Made by a program: the position numbers and the translations under genes. From NCBI GenBank assembly GCA_028583415.1, contig CM053269.1, forward strand, positions 31,562,254 to 31,626,253: a stretch of 64,000 bases of DNA, in the 5' to 3' direction. Positions within the stretch are counted from its first letter, which is position 1, and the number at the start of each line of letters is the position of its first letter. The DNA is from Protea cynaroides. Taxonomy: Eukaryota; Streptophyta; Magnoliopsida; Proteales; Proteaceae. Below the pieces are notes generated by a model. The model ran no database searches. It saw only the letters and a list, made by a program, of their open reading frames with translations, and had not been told where the DNA came from. Shown piece by piece: positions 31,874 through 43,490 of the stretch.

Positions 31874-33189
31874 TATAAGACCCACTCCGAAATCCTCATA
31901 ATTCAGTTCTCTCCATATAGGGTCTTACTGTGCCAACCCTTGGCACCCTATCTTGGGACCCTCCATGTGATATGGGTCAGCCCCTTAGGTCACCTATGAA
32001 TACTAGATCATGTGGGAGGAAGTACTTGAAGCCTAGGAAGCGTTACCATCGAATTGGGCCCACGAAACTAAGCCCAAATGTATTTTAAGCTCAACCGGAG
32101 GCGCAACTGGATGAACGTTCCTCCACTTGACTTCCTCCAGTTGAACAAGAGTAGGGCACTCTTTCTCTCCATGGGTTGCTATAAATAAGGATGTCTTTCT
32201 CCTTATTTTTTCTTTTTCATTGGCTGCCTTGAGTGTGGGGGTTGTGAAGGAAGAAAGCTAGGACGTGAAGCTTGGAGCTCAAGTTTGAAACCCAAACTCA
32301 AGCATCAAACTTCCTTGAGGTAGGTTTTCATCCTTTCTTCCTCTCCCATTCTTGTAAGAATGTATGCTAGAGACCATAATAGAGCTTCACCATTAATGGC
32401 CTCTCTAAATGGAGACTGAAGCTTGTCCTAGTCACATAGCTTTTCACCTTCTCCATGAATGGAGGTGATACTGGTGTAAGACCCGCACTCCATGAACCCG
32501 ATCTAAACCTTTCATTCATGTCGTAACAGGTCTTCCAATCATCACCGGGCCAGACGAGACGAGCGGATGACAATCAGGTACAAAAACGAACCTCAAAGTA
32601 TGAAATATTTCATACCAGTCGATGGTATCGGTCGACCGGTATCGCCTGCGCAGCAGACCACTTAGATCCAGAAACGGATCTATGCGGGTCCCACTTTCCA
32701 AATTCCGAACCGAAAGACTTTCCTAATGTTAGGAGGTTTCCTAAACTCAACCCTAGCCTATATAAGGACTCTTAAACCTCCTAAAATTCTTTTCATTGAT
32801 CCTCACAAACCCTAGAGAGGAGAAAGAGAATGAAGAAGGAGAAAAAGCTAGGAAGGAGAGGGAAGAGCCACCATTGTCGTTTGACGAAGAACACATTACC
32901 GCGAATCAACGGTAAGTGCTTAAACTTTCCTCTACGTTAAGCGTTCTAGAATGGTTAGTCATGATTGGATCAATCCCATGCAAAGCGAGGTATTGATCTA
33001 AACCATGTTTTGCAGTAAAACCCTAATCTAGTCGGTAAACCCTAGATTCAAGTTCTAGGTTGAAGCCCATCGAAACTAGGACTTGAATGAAGTTGGAAAC
33101 AACTCTAACTCAGTGCTCAGACCTAGAATGTGTAGGAGAAACCCTAGAATCAATAGGGGGTGACCGACGGAAGGCGAAAACCGGATGTA

Positions 33190-33350
33190 TGGTCTTCCGG
33201 AGACATACCGGTCGCATAAGTGCGACCGGTACCTGTGACCCGTATCTCTCGGAGGCTGGTCTGTGGGGACCGGTCGACCATACCGGTCGCACCTTTCCCT
33301 ACAGTGCCACGGTCGGTACCTGCGATCGGTACTCACGACCGGTTTGCTCT
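33190..33350. promoter_or_regulatory. LTR3 downstream word cluster (ACCGGTCGCA)
   Basis: CATACCGGTCGCA, TGCGACCGGTACC, GGACCGGTCGACC and ACGACCGGT in both orientations, between the two donor-like sites. They are the same word type as E2. Confidence 0.65.
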
Positions 33351-33946
33351 GTGAGAAGTGTTTTGACCTTGTTGGTTTTCCGACCAACGTAAACCCTAAG
33401 AAACTAATTTTAATTCAACCCTAACATCGTGTAGGACCTTGTGATAGCAAGTTTGGATTCTGTGACGCGGAGTAAGCTATCAATCAAGTGTCAGGTAAGG
33501 GAATCGGACCAAAACCCCAATAATTTAATAACAGTAAAACGTTGTTAATAATTATGATTCTATGAACTGATGTTTGTGCATACTCGCAAGTCATCCTTTA
33601 TTTTCAGTTATTATTATTGTTCATGCATACTCGCTATGCTATGATGTGATTGTTTTTGTTGGTGTGTGGAATGGGAAGGGCCTGTGTCACACCCCAATTC
33701 TGGCTGAACCAGAAGGGTAAGTGAACCGGTTCTATACCACGGTTCACACCAGGATCTCAATAGATCGTGTCAACCAATCATTCCCAAGCAGTCTAACTTA
33801 ATCAAAGAATAATAAATAGCAGCGGAATTAATAGATAAATGAACTGAGCTCTATATGGTAAATTAAATAATTATCCAAATTATTCCATCATTCACAAACT
33901 TAAATAATAAAAATATTACAATGTATTGTTTAAAATAAAATCTCCT

Positions 33947-34067
33947 CTAAAGGAAAACACAAAATTAGCACTCGCATGATGCGTCATGCTCGTCCTTTAC
34001 TGCCTGAGTGTCAATGGCAGCAACTGTACCGTACGCTGGGGCAGTCATGAAGTCATCAACTGTGTAC
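33947..34067 (-). pseudogene. E2 3' LTR CxCxxC mini-ORF (broken)
   Basis: Compared with the 5' LTR copy, one base is missing after the acceptor. A stop follows CEC (TCA to TAA), removing the third cysteine. Confidence 0.5.
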
Positions 34068-35689
34068 CTGCATCAAAATCTGAAAAGAAGAATATATATA
34101 TTCGGGTGAGCTCACAACTTAGCTCAGTAAGTACAAAACCAATGCAACATACAAAATGCATGAGATAACATTGCAATTTGGGTCAGGAATAACTTGCAAG
34201 GTGCTATGGTAAGGTTTGGTGGCCACCGCACCTCTATGCACGAGAGTGTGAGCACACCCAGCAGTCAGGCAATAATCCACACTACTGTTGTTGCCCCACA
34301 TCACTCACTCCGATATAGAGATAGAGCTAGAGTCTGACGGTCAGGCAACAATCCACACTACCGCATCCTCCCCCTGATACCCTACACCGTACCAATACCT
34401 AAACCCCTATTGGCAAGGGCTTGCAAATGGGTTCCGTTTCTAACCAGTTCTATATGTCAATACAGTATCTATGGCCTTACCTCAGCACGACTCCCTATGA
34501 CATAGAGATAGGGCTCGAGTCTGGCGGGCAGGGTGAACCACAATGCCACGTCCTCCCCCTGATACCCTATTCGCACCAAGTCTGCTAAGGTAGATGGCGA
34601 TACAAAAAAGGTGTTAGCTGTGGATATATCTAGGGTCACTCCCCTTCACATTCCATACACTAACTAAAAACATACACATGCCTAACATCCAACATCCTAG
34701 CATATGAAATGCATGATTAGATAATAGCAAAAGAAACAACTACATGGCATGTTAATATGCACAAACACCAAGCAATACAATTTACACATAGATTTAATCA
34801 CAAAAGTTTACTGTTATTTAATTAATTAGAGTTTGGGGTCTTGTCCCTTACCTGTCACGTGATAACAATTCCGTACAGCGTCACAGGATCTACTCACGCT
34901 GTCTACAAGTCCTACATAGTCATACCTATAAGTTAAAATTTATTTATTAAAGTTATAATTCATTTATGAAGGTCACAGCTGGTCAGAACCATGTTTGGTC
35001 ATGCAAACAAGGCTCGTAAGGCATACCGGTCTCAGTATACCGGTCTCAGTAGAGTGAGACCGGTATGGTGGCACCGGTATATATCGGTTGCGGTACATAC
35101 CGGTCTCACTCAGTGAGACCAGTATGTGCCTGCGGTATATACCGTAGGCCCATACCGCAGGACCTTGTGCCCAACCAGTATGTCCCGTAGTTTGGATCCG
35201 AGAACCCGATCTTGGATCTCCCTTCCTCTTCGGTCTTCGGCTTGGTTTCTAGGGTTTTTCCTAACCCATTATAAGGTCCAAGTATTCTAATGGCCTTTTG
35301 GTTTTGACTAGAACGCCATATCAAACCAGATCAGATCTAAACGAAAAACTAGGCTTTAAATCAAATTTCTAGGATTTTGGATCGCTGCGCCTCTTCACGG
35401 CTCCGATCCGAAATCCTATCATGACTAAGAGGATTGAGCACTTACCGACGGTGTTCGTCGGTTGGCGGCGTGCTCCTACGACGAAAACCCCTTTCTTGAG
35501 CGGCCTCCTCCTTCCTTGCTCCTTCTCAGATCTCTTCAGACGGCTAGGGTTTTGAGAAGGATCAAAGGAGTGTCTAAGCCTCTATTAATAGTGGGAGACC
35601 GTTCTTAGGAAGGTTTCCCACGGTTGAAAACTTTTCAATTTTCAATTCGGAGTGAGGGACCCGCTGGAGTCTGTCTCCAGCCGAAAATA

Positions 35690-35815
35690 CACATACCGGT
35701 CGCACATACCGGTCTGATTGACTCAGACCGGTATAGTCAGACCGGTATATACATACCGGTTGCACATACCGATCTGACTGACTCAGACCAGTATAGTCAG
35801 ACCGGTATGTAATTT
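35690..35815. promoter_or_regulatory. E2 LTR upstream word cluster (ACCGGTC family)
   Basis: CATACCGGTCGCACATACCG, GACTCAGACCGGTATAG and relatives alternate in both orientations. The 5' LTR copy is at 45460-45580. The second cluster (35010-35160, 44820-44960) uses GTGAGACCGGT and ACCGGTCTCACT. Confidence 0.7.
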
Positions 35816-35957
35816 TTACAATTTTTCACAGGTTCCCATACCTGAAAATTGAGTGGTTCGTCACCCGGCTTCGCCTTCCGGTCCGATTATGATTGGAATA
35901 CCTGTCACCATATAAAACCATGGGTTAGACCAGGTTTTTTAGAACACGGTTCTTACA

Positions 35958-36050
35958 ACTCTACCACCCTTAAAAGAAATTTCGTCCTGAAATTTGCATG
36001 TAGGTCTCACAATTCCCCCACCCTTAAAAGAAATTTCATCCTCGAAATTG
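35958..36050 (-). repeat. Duplicated polypurine-tract region of E2
   Basis: The plus strand carries CACCCTTAAAAGAAATTTCG twice about 53 bp apart (35966 and 36019), each preceded by a pyrimidine block (CTCTACC and AATTCCCC). On the minus strand this gives two candidate purine tracts before the 3' LTR. The LTR-proximal one is the weaker. Confidence 0.7.
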
Positions 36051-39000
36051 TACGTACCTTCAGAGTCGAAAAGATGAGGGTATTCTTATCGGATGACATC
36101 CTCCTCCTCCCAGGTAATTTCTTCTACATCCTGACTTTTCCAAACTACCTTGACATAGTGGATAGCTCGCCTTCGAAGTTGTTGTATCTTTTTACTAATT
36201 AGTTGGATTGGTACCACCTCGAAGGTTAAGTTTTCTGTCAAATCTGGGGGGTCTGCAACAAGAATGTGCGAAGGGTCTCTCACGTACTTCTTTAGTAAGG
36301 ACACGTGGAAGACGTTGTGGACACTAAACATTGTTGGTGGCAATGCAAGTTGATAGGCCACTTTGCCGCATCGGGACAGAATTTCATATGGTCCCACATA
36401 TCTAGGACAGAGTTTTCCTTTTCTTTCGAACCGCTTTAGGCCTCTTACTAGTGACACCTTCAAGAACATTTTATCACCAACAATAAATTCAAGGTCTCGT
36501 CTCCTGTTATCAGCATAGTGCTTTTGATGCACCTGAACTATCTTTACTCGGTTCTTAATCTGATCTACTACCTTGCAAGTTTCTTCCACAAATTCTGGCC
36601 CTATGATTCGTCTTTCTCCAACTTCGTCCCATAATAATGGTGTTCGACATTTTTTTACCATACAAGGCCTCATATGGGGTCATTTGAATCGTAGCCTGGT
36701 AGCTATTGTTGTAGGCAAACTCGATGAGGGAAAACTTCTCATCCCAAGCCCCCTTAAAGTCGATAGCACATGCACGAAGCATATCTTCTAGGATCTGGAT
36801 GGTCCACTGTGACTGATCATCCGTTTGAGGGTGGAAGGCTGTACTGAACTTTAGTTTCGTTCCCATCGCCTTCTGTAGTCCCTCCCAGAACTTCGATGTG
36901 AAGCGTGGATCTCTATCAGATACTATGCTCTCTGGGACACCGTGTAGTCTAACTATATTGTCCACATATAATTTTGCCAACTTGTCCATGGTGTATTGCG
37001 GTCTGACAGGGATAAATCTTGCAGTCTTGGTAAGGCGATCTATAACTACCCAAACAGCATTCACTGACCTCGGAGTCATAGGTAGACCAGTGACAAAATC
37101 CATGGTAATACAATCCCATTTCCATGCCAGCTCAGGTAACGATTGCAATAATCATGCGGGCCTCTATCTTTCTGCTTTGATTTGCTGGCAGTTCAAACAT
37201 TGAAACACATATCGGGCCACATCTACTTTCATACCCCTCCACCAGTACAATCTCTTTAGGTCATGGTACATCTTAATGCTCCCAGGATGTACTGAATATG
37301 GAGTGGAGTAAGCTTCCAATATGATTCGGTTTTTGATTTCCAGATCTTCATTCTCAGGTATGCATAAACGCCCATGATATCTGAGTACCTTGTCTGCATC
37401 CAAGGTGAAATCAGGGTTGGCTCGACCTTTTTCCAAATCTTCTTGAACTGTCCTGAGGTATGGGTCCTGTAGGATTGCTGCTTTTATTTCTTCCTTCAGG
37501 TCAGGCAAAATCTTCAGTGCTGCAAACATAAGGGTAAACTGGTGTATCAACCCTTGCTCAATAGGATCATTTACTGACTTTATTAAGAGCTGTTCTTCGT
37601 CCTCCGATGAGCCAGAAACGGCAGCACACAATGCTGCATTTGTACTTGGCCCTGCTTCAGGGTTCGATGCCCATTTCCTGCTCAGAGCATCAGCTACAAT
37701 GTTAGCTTTACCAGGGTGATACTGAATGTCATAGTCGTAGTCCTTGAGTAATTCTAACCACCTCCTCTGTCTCATGTTTAGGTCTTTTTGGAAGGTACGT
37801 CAGGCTTTTGTGGTCAGACTTAATCTGGAATTTCTCACCATACAAGTAATGCCTCCAAGTTTTGATAGCATGAATGACCGCTGCCAACTCTAGGTAATGT
37901 GTAGGGTAGTTCTTCTCATGCTCCTTTAGTTGTCTTGAGGCGTAGGCTATCACCTGTTCTCCTTGCATCAGCACACAACCCAGTCCCAAACCTGAAGCAT
38001 CTGTGTATAGTGTGAATGAAAGGCTTGGAACTGGAATAGTCAATATAAGTGCTGATACCAGTCTTGACTTCAGTGTCTGGAAGCATTTCTCACATTCTTC
38101 AGTCCATATGAACTTCTCCCCCTTTTTGGTCAACCTGGTGAGTGGAACAGCAATCTTGGAATAATCCTTCACAAACCTTCTGTAGTATCCAGCTAAGCCC
38201 AGAAAGCTACGTATTTCAGCAACTGTCTTCGGTGCCTCCCATCCTACTATGGTTGAAATTTTGCGGGGATCTACCTTAATTCCTTCAGCAGACACCACGT
38301 GACCTAGGAAAGCCACTTCATCTAACCAAAATTCACATTTCTTTGAATTTTGCATAAAGCTTCTCTCTTCTCAGTCTTTGTAATGCTGCTCTTAAATGCA
38401 CTGCATGTGTCTCCTTATTCTTGGAGTATACTAGAATATCGTCTATAAATACGATGATCGACGTATCCAACATGTCATGGAATACTCGGTTCATTAGCTC
38501 CATAAACGATGCAGGTGCATTAGTCAACCCAAAGGACATCACAAGGAACTCATAGTGTCCATATCTCGTCCTGAAAGCTGTTTTGGGAATGTCTGCCTCC
38601 TTTATTTTGAGTTGATGATACCCTAACCTCAGATAAATTTTTGAGAATACACTCGACCCTTGCAGTTGATCAAACAAATCATTTATTATTGGTAGTGGGT
38701 ATTTATTCTTGATGGTGAGCTTGTTTAACTCTCGATAGTCCATACAAAGACGTGCGCTACCATCCTTCTTCTTGATAAAAAGCACAGGTGCTCCCCAAGG
38801 TGAGATACTTGGCCTTATAAATCCCTTGTCTAACAGTTCTTGCAACTAAGTTTTCAACTCCTTCAACTCAGTAGGAGCCATCCGGTAAGGTGCTTTAGAC
38901 ACAGGTGCCACCCCTGGTAGGAGTTCTATCACAAACTCAGTAGCCCTGTCAGGTGGTAATCCGGGTAGGTTTTCTAGAAACACGTCAGAAAATTCCCGTA

Positions 39001-39560
39001 TCTACTTCGATATCCTCCATTCTTGGCAAGTCAGCGGTAACGTCCACCACTGATACAAGGTATCCTACACCTCCTTTCTCTAAGCACTTCCTTTCTTTTA
39101 GGGCTGAGAGTATAAGCTTTCTCTTTCTAGGCAGCTTAGCCCCTTTAAAGTTGAACTCTGTCCCTTCACTGTCCTTGAACACCAACTTCTTCTCAGTACA
39201 TAACAGATTTGCTGAATGTTTAGATAACCAGTCCATGCCCAGAATGACATCGAAATCTGACATCTCCAGCTGGACTAGATTGGCTTCCAACTCTCGTCCT
39301 TCAATATGCACTGGGCAATGCCCATAATATTCTTCTAATACCACCTCCATTCCCATGGGGGACCAAACTAACAGACTTGATTCCAAAGTCTTGATGGATT
39401 GATCTAGTCCTTTTTCGAATGACACGGACACAAAGGAATGGGTGGCTCCCGAGTCAAACAGGACTCTGGCGGGTAATCCTGCTATATTTACTATACCTGA
39501 GGTTTTCAAATTTTTCCCTTAGTTTCAAATGCACAAACAATTAATGCAGTAGTTAAGGAG
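36020..39560 (-). pseudogene. E2 pol with chromodomain (broken in several places)
   Basis: Minus-strand order: protease FDSGATHSF (about 39455), reverse transcriptase starting SISPWGAPVLFIKKKDGSAR (about 38800) with FIDDILVYS (about 38440), RNase H LYTDASGLGLG (about 38005), integrase finger CLNCQQIKAER (about 37195), core WDCITMDF, SDRDPRF, HPQTDDQS (37120-36820), GPY/F tail (about 36400) and chromodomain ending VEEITWEEEDVIR (about 36090). It falls into at least five frames. The Gln-Ser-Glu core is altered (QSQW instead of the usual QSER), removing the integrase catalytic glutamate. Confidence 0.92.
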
Positions 39561-39599
39561 TAAGTATAAAATCATACCTGTAACCACATCTGGTGATGC

Positions 39600-40978
39600 G
39601 GCTGCCTCCTCTGTAGTAACAGCGTATACCTTGCCTTGCTGCTGCTCCCTCTTTGGTTGTGGGCAGGTTCTGGCATAATGTCCCACCTGTTGGCAATTGA
39701 AACACTTTACACTAGTGTTCTACCCCGCTGCCTGTGGTGTCACTGCAAGAGCAGGTCTGGGAGGCACTGTGCTAGTTGGTGGCCTGAATGGATGGTATGG
39801 TCTGTTGCTTCTTCCGCCTTGGACCTCAGGGTTAGGCCTCTTCAGACCCCTATTTTATGCAAAGAAGCTATCTCTCTGGCTTGCTTCAATGACTCAAGCC
39901 ACCTGTACAACTTCATTATATATCTTCAATCCTCGCCCCAACACATGCTCTCTTATAACACCCCGAAGACCCATAGTGAAACGACGAGTCTTTGTTTCTT
40001 CCTCCTGCATAATGGTTGGAGCGAAAAAGAATAACTCCTCATACCTCTGTTGGTATGCTTCTACGGTCATTTGGGATTGCTGCAAGTTAAGGAACTCCAT
40101 TTCCATCTGATCGCGAAAACTCCTGGGAAATACTTGTCAAAGAAGGCTTCCTTAAATATTGGCCAAGTGATTATCTGGTGTTTTATCTCCAGATACGCCC
40201 TGATCGAGTTCCACCATCCATTGGCTTCCTCCATCAGCATGTGGGTCACATATAATACTTTTTCCCCATCATGACACTCCATTAGGCAAAAATTCTTCTC
40301 CATTTCAGCTATCCACTGTGCTGGCCACAGTGTTTTCCCTGGCTTTCCTGTAAAGGTTGATGGCTTGAGCTTTAAGAATCCATCCACCGCTCTAGAAAGA
40401 CTACTCTGTGCAAGTGGGACCTATCCATGTGGTGCTTGTCCATACCCTGTCTGACCATACCATTGTGGCTGGTAAGAGTAGCCACTCTGATTTGCTCCCT
40501 GATTCCCACCATAGTATACACCCTGATATGGACCCTGATATCTACCCTGATCCTAGTTAGGGATGGGCATTCCTATAACTGTGTGGGGAACCGTGTTGGG
40601 TTGGTTCTGTAGTGGTGGTCCCTCAGTAGTTGTACTAACCCCCACTGGTTCTGCATGTACATTCTCAGCATTTGTGGATGGCATGTATGCAGGTGCTGGT
40701 ACAGGCCCAGGTGGTCTAAACATTTTCAACATTTCGTCGAAAAACTTTTTCTGTTGTGCCTCCATATGAGTGACTAAATCTGCCATCATTGCTTCGGAGC
40801 TTGTAGATGTTTGCCCCTGTAATGGTGTTTCTTCATTTTCATTTAAGGGGTTAAGTTCTTCCCCACTTTCTCTCCCTTCATTATCTTTAGAGTTTTCAGT
40901 CCCTGAATTCCTTTCTATTGGAGACGCCCTTGGGTAACGGAGTCTGCGAGGAATTCTACGTCCATTTCCTCTCACCAT
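39600..40978 (-). pseudogene. E2 gag (broken)
   Basis: ATG at 40978 (MVRGNGRRIPRRLRYP), 24 bases after an acceptor-like ATATCACACAG. An acidic and proline-rich N-terminus is followed by a stop near 40553. Capsid motifs EMEKNFCLM, NGWWNSIRAYL, FKEAFFDKYFP (40300-40130), YEELFFFAP and GLRGVIREHVLG follow, then a knuckle CFNCQQVGHYARTCP (about 39715-39670). Frameshifts and stops separate these blocks. Confidence 0.9.
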
Positions 40979-41239
40979 TGAAGTAAATTAATTTCCTGTG
41001 TGATATCTGAATACATTGAAGCACATGAGACAAATGAGACATTTATTCCAACGATAATATTTAGTCTCAATGCATATGCACCATAAGTAATCATCAATAG
41101 GGAAAGAAAATAAGAAATTTATAATTATTTCCCGAAATTTTCTAAGCACAATCATATATTCTGGTCATAACATGTAGGCGTGAGGTCTGGTAGTGAAGTT
41201 CGACAGGTTCGGGAAATGGTTTTGAATTCCCAAACCCCC

Positions 41240-41455
41240 ATGAGGTACCGGCTGCGGTACCGGTCTCTCCTTGAGTGAGACCGGTATACCTGACAGTACA
41301 TACCGGTCGCACCATACCGTCGGCGGTACCGGTCGCACACAACCCCATTGGGTCAGACCGGTATACCCTACGGTAGGTACCGGTCGCACCATACTGCCAG
41401 AGGTACCGGTCGCACATACCAGTCCAAAAGTGCGACCGGTATCACTGGAAACTCT
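41240..41455. promoter_or_regulatory. E2 internal word cluster (same words as its LTR)
   Basis: TACCGGTCGCACC, GTACCGGTCGCAC, GTGCGACCGGTATC, TGAGTGAGACCGGTAT and GTCAGACCGGTATACC alternate in both orientations between gag (minus) and the first exon of the antisense gene (plus). This is the same position as 22488-22710 in E1 but with a different word, the one used in E2's own LTRs. Confidence 0.75.
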
Positions 41456-41606
41456 TTAAAATCGTGATTTTCCGCCTCATTTTTCATTTCTTACTCTAGA
41501 GTTTACTCCGGTGGCTATTCCTCTCCGTGTCTTTGAGTTTCTACAGTCCATCCGGTGCCTCTAAGAGTGTTTTTACTTCAACCAAGAGTATCAACTCGTC
41601 TCTCAG

Positions 41607-41920
41607 GTAAGCTTATCCCTCTTTTCCCTCTTCTTAGAAAAATTTTCATCGTCTTTTATGCCAAAACCTAGGTTTTTCTTGATTGAAAGATTTTAACCGT
41701 AGAAAACTTATTTCTTCGCTTGAGAAAGGTTTTAGGGGTCTAAATGTGCAAAACCCCTCAACCAATTCGAAGTTCCATCGATTGGTTTAAAGAAAATCCC
41801 ACAATAAGTCCTCCTACCCATATTGGGTGTGTTTGAGGCTTTTTCACCATTTTCTACCATTATGATGCCGAATTTTTCTGAAATTGTTCTCTAACTGTCT
41901 CACTTTTCTTTGTTTAACAG
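41607..41920 (+). other. Predicted 5'UTR intron of E2 antisense gene
   Basis: Donor GTCTCTCAG|GTAAGC (exon ends 41606) and acceptor TTTGTTTAACAG (ends 41920), seven bases before the ATG. T-rich tract before the acceptor; 314 bp. Same placement as in E1. Confidence 0.7.
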
Positions 41921-41927
41921 TTACAAC

Positions 41928-43124
41928 ATGTCTAGACGTCGTGGTGCGGGGAAACGATCATATATGCCGGGTATGAACCCACCACATCCTCCGCCTGTCC
42001 CTTATGATGAGAGGTTCTTTCGTTCAGAGGCTGCCGCTTCGCGCCTTGCATGGTTCCGAGCAAAACATATTGAAGTAGGTCGTTTTGTGAACCTAGAGCA
42101 TCTACACCGTTTCGATGTTGAGGGGGCTTTTGGGGCGATGGGTTGGTTACCCATTATTCAGTATAGAGAGACCACTCGTCCCAGCTTGGTAAAACTGTTC
42201 TTTACCAATCTGGAGGTAGAAGGGGATCCTAATGACTGGGAGCATGCTAGGGACCTACGCATTACTAGCTATGTGAAAGGGACGATGATCTCTTTCAACA
42301 CTGCCGAGTTAGCCACACTTCTTGAGATTCCAGACGATGGGGATCTTATCTATTGTCCACCCCGAGCTAAAGGGTACCTTACTGATGACATGAGAGCAGC
42401 CATTTCAGAGCAGATTTTGTTGCCATGCAGTATCATGTTGGCTTCAAACCTTCGTCCTGTGCCTCGTCTATATTGCCATATTATACAGCACGACATTGTT
42501 CCCCAGACTGGTCACTATGGAGAGTTGTCCCAGTTGACCCAGTATCTGACCTACTGTGTGACTACCAGGCATCGGATCTGCCTGCCTTACTTGATTCTTC
42601 GTACCATGATTTATGCGGCAAAGCCCAATGTAACAGGCAATCTTCCATATGGTAGGTTGATCACAGCACTGCTGCATCGCTTGGGTGTGGACATGCAGGG
42701 AGAGGTAGCTGTTGAGATCACTATGAGCTCCGACATAGATGTTGAGGCCATCTATAAGATGCAGATGGATGATCTAGAGCTCAGTGACGAGGAGCTACAG
42801 GCTCATCCTCTCCCACCTAGGAGTCATACGGCAGCCGCAGCAGCAGCAGCAGCAGTAGAGATAGGGGGTGATGGGGATGCACACATGGAGGACATCCCAG
42901 CACCTGCACCCCAACATTCTCCAGGAGCAGGACCATCTCGGCCTTCTTCAGTGGCGGGACCATCTCATCTTTCTTCGGACCCAGTGATGAACATGCTCAT
43001 GGAGATCCAAGATACCCAGAGGGGGATCATAGATACTCAGAGGGAGATGGGTCAGGACTTGGGGCGTCTAGCTTGCAGCCTACGGGTCACGCAGGACCAG
43101 GTTCAGTGGCTTAGAGAGGCGTGA
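41928..43124 (+). CDS. Antisense accessory protein of E2 (398 aa, intact)
   Basis: Uninterrupted frame from ATG 41928 (MSRRRGAGKRS) to TGA 43124, antisense to gag-pol between 5' LTR and gag. A basic N-terminus is followed by a globular domain of about 250 residues (VEGAFGAMGWLPII, DLRITSYVKGTMISFN, LLEIPDDGDLIYCPP, RPVPRLYCHIIQHDIVPQTG, GELSQLTQYLTYC, GNLPYGRLITALL). An Ala-rich and acidic/proline linker and a C-terminal amphipathic tail (MLMEIQDTQRGIIDTQREMG) suggest oligomerisation. It resembles PF20167-type plant transposon proteins (from memory). Its intact state inside an element whose gag-pol is shattered is notable. Function unknown. Confidence 0.8.
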   Translation: MSRRRGAGKRSYMPGMNPPHPPPVPYDERFFRSEAAASRLAWFRAKHIEVGRFVNLEHLHRFDVEGAFGAMGWLPIIQYRETTRPSLVKLFFTNLEVEGDPNDWEHARDLRITSYVKGTMISFNTAELATLLEIPDDGDLIYCPPRAKGYLTDDMRAAISEQILLPCSIMLASNLRPVPRLYCHIIQHDIVPQTGHYGELSQLTQYLTYCVTTRHRICLPYLILRTMIYAAKPNVTGNLPYGRLITALLHRLGVDMQGEVAVEITMSSDIDVEAIYKMQMDDLELSDEELQAHPLPPRSHTAAAAAAAAVEIGGDGDAHMEDIPAPAPQHSPGAGPSRPSSVAGPSHLSSDPVMNMLMEIQDTQRGIIDTQREMGQDLGRLACSLRVTQDQVQWLREA

Positions 43125-43223
43125 GCGCGACTATGATATCGTAGACCCGATACCACCCAGGCCCGCTACTCCACCATAGCCTGATGTAGTTTTATTTTAT
43201 TCACATGTGATTTATTTTGTTAA

Positions 43224-43257
43224 CAGAGTAACTGTCCGACTTGTGGACTGTACTCTG
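43224..43257 (+). terminator. Conserved hairpin after E2 antisense gene
   Basis: CAGAGTAACTGTCC, 7-nt spacer, GGACTGTACTCTG; same 34-nt length and stem as 20539-20572 in E1 while the surroundings have diverged. Confidence 0.6.
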
Positions 43258-43475
43258 TCGTACACTTTGTACTTAAAATTATGAAATGGTTGTTTGTTTT
43301 TCTTTAATACTTCAGTACTTATAATTGTTCTTCCATTAATCGTATATTATGCATCTTTCTTAAGTCTTAAGCATCAAACAAGCTTATGGTGTGTTCTTAT
43401 TAAAGTTTTTAATTTTTCTAACTCAGCTCATTGGATACAGTTAGATGCAGAATGATTAGCTGGACAGAGCCTAGG

Positions 43476-43490
43476 GCTCTGATATCAAGT
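43476..43490 (-). other. E2 primer-binding site
   Basis: The minus strand reads ACTTGATATCAGAGC next to the 5' LTR: the Met-tRNA complement TGGTATCAGAGC with one G-to-A change. Confidence 0.85.

Larger units (their letters stand above)
33685..35957 (-). repeat. E2 3' LTR (2273 bp)
   Basis: The plus strand runs TGTCACACCCC ... CGGTTCTTACA. Word clusters at 35010-35160 (downstream) and 35690-35815 (upstream of the minus-strand TATA-like CTATTAATAG at 35590-35581). The mini-ORF copy (33947-34067) is broken by a one-base deletion and by a TAA within the cysteine triplet. Confidence 0.95.
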
